A stretch of 64,000 nt of DNA from Acheta domesticus (Eukaryota > Arthropoda > Insecta > Orthoptera > Gryllidae): positions 1,735,217-1,799,216 of the forward strand of contig JAHLJT010009355.1 in NCBI GenBank assembly GCA_031308135.1, written 5' to 3'. This document shows, in pieces, positions 56,727-64,000 of this stretch. Under the pieces are notes generated by a model. It was not told the DNA's origin. It searched no databases and saw nothing but the letters and a program-made list of their open reading frames with translations. How positions within the stretch are numbered: the first letter of the stretch is position 1; each line of letters opens with the position of its first letter. The translations under genes were made by a program, and so were the position numbers.

Positions 56727-57966
56727 TTTGGAGGAGGGCCGGGCAAAAAGCGCGGGGCCTCCGCTAATGGGGGAGTGCGGCCCGACGGCGCGGCGGGGCG
56801 GCGCGGGGCCAGGAGGCGGCGACGGTTGTGTGCGCTGGCCGGCCCGCGATTGGATTCAGCGGGTGGGGTTGGGAAGGAGACGGTGAGCGCGGTGAAATGA
56901 AGTGTCTTCCGCTACACTGTACTCGGTATTAATTCGAATTTCGAGGGCAGTTGAGGAATTTTGCAAGTTCAGGAATTTGAAATGTTTTTAGAAAGTATAG
57001 GTCTTTGTTTAACAACAAACGTGGTTTATTATTATTATTCTTCAGTTGGATGAAGTACTTTGGAGGAGGGCCGGGAGAAAAGCACGCGGCCTTCGCTACA
57101 GAGGGAACGCGGACTGCTGCGGACGGTGCGGGCCCAGAGAGACGAGGGTGGTGTTTGGGGTGGCCGGCCCACGATTGGATTCCGTGGGTGGGGTTGGGAA
57201 GGAAGCGTTGAGCAGGGTGAAATCAAGGGTCTCCAGATACACCGTAGTCAGTGTTAACCCGCAACGGATGGTTTGGGTCTGTGAGAATCACGTCAAAACA
57301 AAAACTTCAGCCACTCACATACAGATAAAACAGAAGCCTGTTCATCTCTCTACGTTTCTTTTATTTGCAAATGAAATGTTCGGTGTGGTAGTTATTGTCG
57401 TATAGGTTGAAAACGTGATTATATGCGTTATTTGTTTCCTGCTCAGGTCTCTCAGACCCAATCTACCCATTCGTGTAACTGTATTAAAGTAGGCACGTAT
57501 AGTAACATTGAAATTATTTATTATTGCGATATAGATAATTGTATTTTTGTATAGTATTACGTACAACTAAAGTCAAATTGAACAGTATTGACAGAGTCCA
57601 AATTTACAGTGAAATGACTAGGATGGTATTAGGGAGACCTCATTGTGCTCCTTCTTAAATTTACCAAAACGTTTTTGATCAGAATAAAAAATGCATAATA
57701 CATTAAGAGTAACGCTTTCTTTTACATCAAACTAACATAATGAAGTCCTCTAACAGTGACAAACAAAATATTATCTAATTCTTATTTTTTAACCGGTTCT
57801 CTCAGACCCAACCCATCCGTTCGTGTTACATTTTTTCACCCATCCGTCGCCGGATTAAATCGAATTTTGAGGGTAGCAAGTTGAGAATTTTGAAGTGTTT
57901 TTATAAAGCATATGTCTTTAACTACAAACGTGGTTTTTATTACTATTATTCAGTAAGACGAAGTAC
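56727..57966. repeat. 332-bp tandem duplication, second copy interrupted
   Basis: Copy 1 is 56,727-57,058. Copy 2 starts at 57,059 with the same 'tttggaggagggccggg', and continues through 'ggccggccc.cgattggatt' and 'ggtggggttgggaagga'. It resumes after an insertion at 57,859 with 'tcgaattttgagggtag' and 'aactacaaacgtggttt' to about 57,966. Each unit has a GC-rich half and an AT-rich half. Confidence 0.85.
57258..57854. mobile_element. TTAA-flanked insertion (piggyBac-type miniature element)
   Basis: TTAA at 57,254-57,257 and 57,855-57,858 flank 597 bp. Ends are 'cccgcaacggatgg' and, on the reverse strand, 'tccggcgacggatgg'. Subterminal 'gggtctgtgagaa' is inverted against 'tctctcagaccc' at 57,798-57,809, with an extra internal copy at about 57,449-57,460. 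The paralogous unit has a single TTAA (56,929-56,932) at the same place, which proves the insertion. No coding frame. Confidence 0.88.
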
Positions 57967-57969
57967 TCT

Positions 57970-58660
57970 AAATTTTCGTTTCAAAGCCTTGTCATTCAAT
58001 CTATGATTGGAAAAGATGACTTCAGTATACCAACACTTTGAAATCATTATTGTTCTGTGTTCATCACTAACGTTAATTACGTAAACATCAAGTATAATAC
58101 TGACTTACATAAATCTTTCAAAAAACAACAAAGTTTTTGCAAAGCATATAATTTCACGATTATCTGAATAATTTGTCAATTCAACCAAATTATCATAAAT
58201 TATATTTGTTTCACATACGACTTTAAATTGGTGCTTATGTACCAGAATATTACTTGTACATATTGCTCATAAACGTATATTTCTAAGCACATGATAATTA
58301 TTAGTAGTTATTATTCAAATTGTTCAAAATTCGAGGCGTGTGAATGAAAGTAAACATCAAGTGACCAATATTTTTTAAATAAAAGGTAAACTATGACGAC
58401 TATTCGACTCATGAAATTAAAACCAGTAGTATTTAACTACACATATACCGCCTTCATTGGGGCGTTTTGTATTTCAAAATGTTTATCACTTTTTCTTTGA
58501 GATTTTTCTTACCGCCTCTTCCTCCTAGCCAATTCGTCAACTGTGACTCATCTATCTTAGGAGACGGTATACATCACTCGCTTATGTTGATGCCCAATAA
58601 ACCGCCTATGTACTGTAACATAACCTCTTTGATTTTAACCTAGCTTTGATTTTAACCTAG
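57970..58660. other. AT-rich noncoding stretch
   Basis: Nothing recognised except a 17-bp two-copy duplication at 58,628-58,661 ('tttgattttaacctagc'). Confidence 0.45.
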
Positions 58661-58665
58661 CAATA

Positions 58666-58812
58666 ATTGGCGCGTTTTGGAAACTCTGTTGGACGTAATT
58701 TCACTCGTGGAAGAGTCATAGTAAATACCACTTGTGCTCTAGAAGTTTTCAGATAAATCACCCCTCTCTTCGCGAGTCGGGGATTTATCGCCAATATCCA
58801 AAGCACTCGTGG
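58666..58812 (+). mobile_element. Dispersed repeat shared with 15.1 kb
   Basis: 'attggcgcgttttgg', 'gagtcggggatttatcgcca' and 'ccaaagcactcgtgg' occur in the same order as at 15,065-15,160, with about 50 bp more between the blocks. Confidence 0.6.
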
Positions 58813-58844
58813 TATGTTGCCCATGATAAATCCCTTCTCCTGAG

Positions 58845-59700
58845 ATGAAAGCGCAGCCCTCGCTCTGCGGCAGCGCTCATTCCGGCGCGCATGCGCCCCG
58901 AGTGGCAGATTGCGCGAGCGCGCGCTGCCTGGCATTTATTTTCATAAAGCCTCGGGGGGTCCGGGGCCGCCCGCCCAGCTCTATTCCGCGTCGCGCCACT
59001 CTTTTTCTCCTCCGGGGCGGCTGCGGGCGTGGCTAGGGGCGGGACAGAGGTGGGGCCGGGGGCCAGGCGGGGGGGGAGACGAGGTCGGGGGGCAGGGACC
59101 GAGCCGGGGCCGGGCGCGGCGGCGGGGGCGGGGCCGGGGGCGAGGATGGGCGGGGGCGGTGCCGTAAGTGGGAGCGGGAATGAGGCCGGGGGCGGGGACG
59201 CGGGCGGTGGCGGGGGCCGGGGCCGCGGGTGGGGTCGTGGAGGGGTCACGGGCGCGGAGGCGGGGGTGGGGCTGGGGGTGAGATCGGGGACGGGGGGTCG
59301 TGGGGGTGGGCGGGGCGGGGGCGGGGTGGCGGGGGCGGGGCCGGAGCAGAGGGCGGCTGAGAGTGATGCGCGAGGCAGCCAGTTAACAGCGCGGGCGTCG
59401 CCGGTGCGTCGCAGCGAGAGGTCTGGCGGAGGCGGAGGGTTAATTTCATGCAGAAATGCCCCGCGGCGCGCCGCCGCCTGATGGCGCTGTCGGCGGCGAC
59501 GTCAGCCGCCGCCGCTGTCCTGGCGCCGCGCCCCGGAGCCCTGGGGTACGCCGCTCCGCGCCGCGCCGCGCCGCGCCGCGCCGCGGGAATCGGGCGCGGT
59601 GCAGCAGCGGGCGACGGCGTGTCACACGCCGGCTGCGCGGCGGCGGCGGCGGCGGCCTGCGCTTCTCACAGATTCACGGAACTAGTGCACCCACGGCGTG
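58845..59700. other. CpG-island-like block with a G-rich core
   Basis: 58,850-59,010 is unique CpG-rich DNA, including 'cctggcatttattttcataa'. 59,025-59,350 is dense in GGGG runs on the plus strand (G-quadruplex prone). 59,380-59,690 is CpG-rich with 'cgccg' runs and a short 'cgccgcgc' repeat (59,557-59,583). It could be a promoter region, but no exon, splice site or recognised protein is visible. Confidence 0.35.
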
Positions 59701-59759
59701 TGAAATATACGAACTTCATCTGTTAAGATTGTTTCATTTTCAGTCTGTTAAGATCTGTT

Positions 59760-61160
59760 TTATCTTCATCTGTTAAAATGTGAATTATAGGGGGAAAGAC
59801 AATAGTAATAGTCACTGCCTGAAAAGTGACCACATTTTTTTTAAATTGATAATTCCCGTTTTTCTGAATTTTCGATCCTTTCTGCAGGAAAACAGATGGC
59901 CAAGTTCCTTGTTTTGAAGAACAAGTTTCGTTTCAGCGATTCCCTAGTCTGCAGTTTCCTACATTGCAAAAGTATTTCAATTTGATTATGGGTATGTCTG
60001 GCTGAAAGAGATCAACTGTGAGAGGAGGAGTTTGTACTACGCGATTACCCATGTCGACGGTTTCGAATTTTAAAACAAGATAAACTTTGAAAGATAACAC
60101 TATAACCAAGATCATTGGTTTGCAATGAGAGCTCTGCAGTTTTAGGGATTCTGACGCTAAAGTAAATAGCTCTCTGTAAAAGAACTAATTTGTCATCGTT
60201 CGTTAAACCAACCTTTGAGTTGAAACTATTGCAACGGTTTCGAGTGAGGAGACCATCGTGAACTGACTGCTTCTTGCTGGGCGATAAGGGTACGAGCCTC
60301 TGAAACTCCCACCCACGAAAGTGCTGACTGACACGGGTCAGGCGCGTGGGGAGCGGCTCAAGGGAGCGTGGTGCCACGAAGCCTTGCTATTCAGTTCGTT
60401 TTAGAATGTCTGAGAGTGTGGCTGGCCCTTCAATAATTAAATGCAAGTGTGGAAAATTTCTTCGGAGTAGCAAAAAACGCATCGTTCTGAACGTTTTCAA
60501 TTCGTCATTGCATTGGATTCCGTCGTTACCGATGAAGCAAAACGCAGATTTTACTGGCATATCCGTATTCAGCGAATGGAAATTCCGGAAAGAGTTCTCT
60601 GACAAGGGCCGGTGAGAGAGCCAAACAAGAGACCAGAGAAGAAACCTGAGTGAGGCATACGTTTACTTTGTAGTTAGTACTGTTGGATCGAAAGTGATTT
60701 TCTTGATTCCAAAGGAAAAAAGCGCAGAAACGAAACACCAACGCTCGCGAAATTGTTGCAACTTGTGAATTGTGATCAAGAACTTCCGAATTTTAGACCA
60801 ACCAATTTATACAAATAATTGACAACATCCGGTTATTGACAGTCGCTTCCTGAAGCAGACTGATCACAAGTAAAGTAGTTGCATGACCATAACATTTGCT
60901 GGACAGCTTTTATTCCATTCGAATTGGCGGGGCATGCTTCTTGCGTCATCGACAGAAGTGCGCTAGGAGTTATCCAATCAGAAGCTTAGTGCGGCGCAAA
61001 TATTTCTTCAGTTTGTTTACATAAGGTTTTTTCTTAGAGTGAACGGATAATAGAATTCTTTCTTTCCTGGTTCACACTGAGATTTCTTATTCCGCGAATT
61101 CGATAGTTTGGCCTGCTACTTATATTTCCGGTCCTGACGCCTACGCTCCCGCTTTCATGT
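59760..61160. other. Noncoding stretch with one possible transposon relic
   Basis: Mostly unremarkable DNA. The frame at about 60,404-60,615 contains 'KFLRSSKKRIVLNVFN', which resembles N-termini of uncharacterised arthropod transposon proteins as I recall them. This is weak and no domain is assigned. A CCAAT box-like 'ttatccaatcag' lies near 60,970. Confidence 0.25.
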
Positions 61161-61164
61161 GCTA

Positions 61165-61935
61165 GTTACGATACGAGTGAGTATCGTAAACTCCACACGA
61201 GTGTATTAATACCCATTACATCGAGCTTCATACTGGTACTTTTTCTACGACTTACGGTAACTTTTACAAGTTAAACTTCTCCACTGAATCATTTCGTGGC
61301 AGTCGACATGTAAGATTCAACCAAGTCCACCTAGCGGACACCTCTCTAACCTACCCCCCCGCCCCCCGCAGATGACTTTGTTTTTACCAAACCGCCTGCG
61401 AGAGAGTACAAAAGTTGCGGCAATAATTCCGACGTCACTATTTTCGCATTTTCTCTTATTTCTGGAAACGTCAACATCACTACAAAGAACCACAATTCAC
61501 TAGATATCTTAAGCTAAAGAATTATCTGACTTTTAAGGACAACCACACGGCAGCAACATATAACCCAAAATGACTTGCATTCAGATCTTAACGTCACTCA
61601 AATGTGACTACCACTGCGTTAGTCAAATTGGATCCAAGTGAAATTACGATCTAATTTATTTGAAATATTTTACGTAAAAATTACTACTAATAAAAGAAAT
61701 TAAAACTGAGAAGCATAATATAATATTAAGTGCAATTTTAATATACACACTTGAACGAAACATTTACTGGAACTATTCTCATTGATGAATGAGGTGGCAT
61801 TACTTTATTTGTAAGCGTCTCTGTGATTGGTCCAGAACCTGTATCATAATTAAATCTGTATCGAGATGTATCATTATGCAACGGGGTGCAGCCATCAGAT
61901 GACAGAATTATACAACGGGAGTAGAAAAATTTTAA
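61165..61935 (-). mobile_element. Hairpin-ended dispersed element, copy D (longest)
   Basis: On the minus strand it runs from 'tctactcccgttgtataatt' and 'gatggctgcaccccgttgca' through 'tctcgcaggcgg' to 'cgatgtaatgggtattaata'. It ends within the hairpin, losing one arm. It keeps about 250 bp (61,385-61,640) that copies A and B lack, so it is the least deleted copy. Confidence 0.78.
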
Positions 61936-61939
61936 CAGT

Positions 61940-62145
61940 GCATTCTAGAGTCCCGCCCCGTGGTAACGCAAATGACTTTTCATCCTTGGAATCGCTAGGG
62001 ATAACGCTCTCGTTTATCTTACTCGCATCCTCTTTCATACTTCATTATCTGCTCCTCCACTCTTCTCTTCCTTCCTCGTTATCTGCGATCACAGCTCTCC
62101 TTTGCGGCCGTTGCTGTGTTCCTTCTCGCCGCCTCAGCTGCACCC
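61940..62145. other. Noncoding spacer between two elements
   Basis: CT-rich in part, nothing recognised. Confidence 0.35.
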
Positions 62146-62627
62146 CTGCGTTGCCAGACGATCAAACCCCGGTACCAACCTTCAAAACTCCTGATAGCAA
62201 AGACACTTTATTAAAATTCGGAAATTGTACATGTTATATCTCTTTTATGTTTTACCATGCACATGGAAGTTCGCTTAAACTTAACTCGATATCGATTCAT
62301 TTCATATCGATAAACTAAATGGAAAATGGTTCCATATGGAATTGTTCTATCCTATTATAAGACGTGCTAGAAAAATTCCATCCCATGTAATTTTTAATGT
62401 TTTTACGGTAGTGTATTCACCAATATAGTTATTTGTAATATTGGTGATAGTTAAAAATTATTGAATAAAATATTACACGAATCATAAATCGTATATCAAT
62501 TACATACACACAAAATCGTGGTAATTAAACGTACCAGGAGGTCTTCATCCTGCCTACATGGTCTCTCTACATCTTTATTAAAATCCTGGTAAAAATGCCA
62601 GGATTCTGGTACGTCTGGCAACACTGC
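62146..62627 (+). mobile_element. GTTGCCAGAC-type inverted-end element, near complete
   Basis: The termini 'ctgcgttgccagac' and 'gtctggcaacactgc' are inverted. Subterminal 'ccggtaccaaccttcaaaac' and 'accaggaggtcttcatcctg' match the 44.4-44.9 kb copy in reverse orientation. 482 bp, noncoding. Confidence 0.78.
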
Positions 62628-62639
62628 TACACCCTCGGC

Positions 62640-63190
62640 GTCCCGTCGCGTCGCGCCGCGCCGTGCTAATGTATTTAAATGCGGTGTGGGAACAGCTTGT
62701 CCCAAGTCCCCGTATTTGTCTCTTGGTTCCTCATCTGTTCGCTGGACGGTGGTCCTTGGAGCAGGAACAGACGACTGTCGCCCGCGTGAAGTGACTTCAT
62801 GGAACTCGGGAGGTGGTTTCGTTTTCCGTTTCTCGTACATTCATATCCGGGTCGTTAAAAACCAATTTCGTTCGGTGTGGATTACATTCTTTGCATATAG
62901 TGGGGTCTGAAATTGAAAAATCCTATGGTGGCTTTAAAAGATTAGAAAATATTGTATTTCAGAGAGGAATTCATAACTCCTAGGACCAGTGTTTAGACTG
63001 ATACCACAATGATGTTCGGTATTTTGAATATAAAAATTGAAGTCGATGTACATGAAATAGGGAAATACGACGGAAAAAGAATGGAAAGCAACTATTGTGC
63101 GTGGTTGGTGCGTAGAACGCTACTCGAGTACTCGCTTGAAAGTGATCATTAAAACTACTGAAACTGCCCGCAAGAACAATTGACCTACGA
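62640..63190. other. Noncoding stretch with a Su(H)-like word
   Basis: 'gcggtgtgggaacagc' near 62,680-62,696 fits the CSL/Su(H) consensus (GTGGGAA). A single short word proves nothing. No gene is recognised. Confidence 0.25.
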
Positions 63191-63198
63191 ACTTTTTC

Positions 63199-63421
63199 CT
63201 AACAAACGGCATTAAATCGTTGGTTTTTTACATCAACGAAACTTGCAGCAACTTCTAGAATTAGGCGTTTCGAACTGGCGGTCTCGCTGTTCGTGGCATT
63301 CGAGATAGAAACTGACATTTCCAGCACAGTTACGTAAGTCAGGTCATTGCACATTACAGTGAGCACGTTGATCATGATCATTTCACATGATACCTGCTAA
63401 TAATACAATGTCATCTGCAAA
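63199..63421 (-). pseudogene. Possible reverse transcriptase relic (FADD box)
   Basis: On the minus strand 63,421 to 63,395 translates to FADDIVLLA, an exact match to the catalytic motif C of many LINE reverse transcriptases. Stops follow quickly and neighbouring RT motifs are not recognisable, so only this nine-residue match supports the call. Confidence 0.35.
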
Positions 63422-63429
63422 CTAATCAG

Positions 63430-64000
63430 ACTAATAAACTCAAGAAATTTGTACATGCTTATTTCCAGCAAAACAGGATTCGGCAAGTACTTTAATAAAC
63501 TACATTTGAATACTAGCAAAGAAAACAATTCACAGGAACGAATTTAAAGATATAAAAGAACTCAATTTTTACCGATGTGTAGCAACGCACATCTCAAAAT
63601 AGATTCAAAGTAATATGAGTTTCAGATACAATCGGGTGAAACATTTTATTTCTGAACACAATTTGAGCATTGAAGTGATTACTACGATGCATATGTGTCG
63701 GAACAGAATAAATCTCTTTTGAGAGCAGTTCCTGTCGGGTTTGTTTTGCGTACCATTTTGCACAAGAGTACATTTCAATGATTTCCTATACTAGATGAAA
63801 AAGATAAAAAATATTTAAAATCCGAAACAGGAAATTCATTCGATGGACGCCGAATATGCTTTCGCGAACAGCCTCATTTGTCTCACTTCAATTCTCCCAC
63901 GGAATACGGAAATTGGAGAATTTTTCCATCTGAATTTTTATGGTGCAATGCACCATTAGTTTTGTTGACACATGATTTAGCACATTAAATGTATTGAGAT
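63430..64000. other. AT-rich noncoding window end
   Basis: Nothing recognised. Confidence 0.45.

Overview
This window looks like intergenic, or large-intron, DNA from an animal with a big, repeat-loaded genome. It is most likely an arthropod, and probably an insect. The evidence is indirect: a decayed jockey-like LINE, mariner-type transposase remnants, hAT and TTAA-target (piggyBac-type) miniature elements, tRNA-derived SINEs, long AT-rich deserts and many GC-rich minisatellites. The species cannot be named from the sequence. I found no host protein-coding gene I can defend. Nearly every long open frame runs through a tandem repeat whose unit is a multiple of three, through low-complexity GC-rich DNA, or through the run of Ns.

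Layout. 1-9 kb: AT-rich DNA, a CpG-rich block with a degenerate minisatellite (0.9-1.9 kb), a 234-bp foldback (3.6 kb), a 66-bp minisatellite (3.9-4.5 kb), an element with about 130-bp inverted ends (5.7-6.1 kb), an array of CRE-like ACGTCA words (7.0-7.2 kb) and a 12/13-mer G-quadruplex-prone array (7.5-8.2 kb). 10-20 kb: a dispersed family ending in a large hairpin (10.5-11.0 kb), tandem repeats of about 75 and 125 bp, a TG block, a hAT-type miniature element carrying a TTAA-target element inside it (17.8-18.6 kb), a 231-bp foldback, and a mariner-like element with both ends and TA flanks (19.4-20.15 kb). 20-38 kb: an unclassified 630-bp repeat, SINE-like copies, an 856-bp dodecamer minisatellite (27.0-27.9 kb), C-rich low-complexity DNA, a mariner fragment, a second hAT-type miniature element lacking the insertion (35.6-35.9 kb), and three more GC-rich arrays (36.7-37.5 kb). 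38-50 kb: an AT-rich desert, more copies of the same families, a clean TTAA-flanked element (45.15-45.73 kb), the jockey-like pseudogene (47.1-48.3 kb), a miniature element whose interior is a 17-bp tandem array (48.4-48.7 kb) and a second foldback (49.2-49.4 kb). 50-64 kb: more dispersed copies, a 27-bp tandem array (53.8-54.4 kb), an exactly 1000-N gap (54543-55542), a 332-bp tandem duplication with a TTAA element in its second copy only (56.7-58.0 kb), CpG-rich and G-rich blocks (58.85-59.7 kb), and a short reverse-transcriptase motif near 63.4 kb.

How the parts relate. Nothing here forms a pathway. The informative biology is the repeat history. At least eight families have two or more copies inside this one window. 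Two TTAA-target insertions can be checked against an uninserted counterpart in the same window. Several GC-rich minisatellites share near-identical 12-bp units. CpG-rich blocks with homeodomain-, octamer-, DREF-, YY1- or CRE-like words (near 11.2, 27.95, 31.3, 36.3, 49.0, 56.5 and 59.5 kb) are the best candidates for host regulatory DNA, but this is inference.
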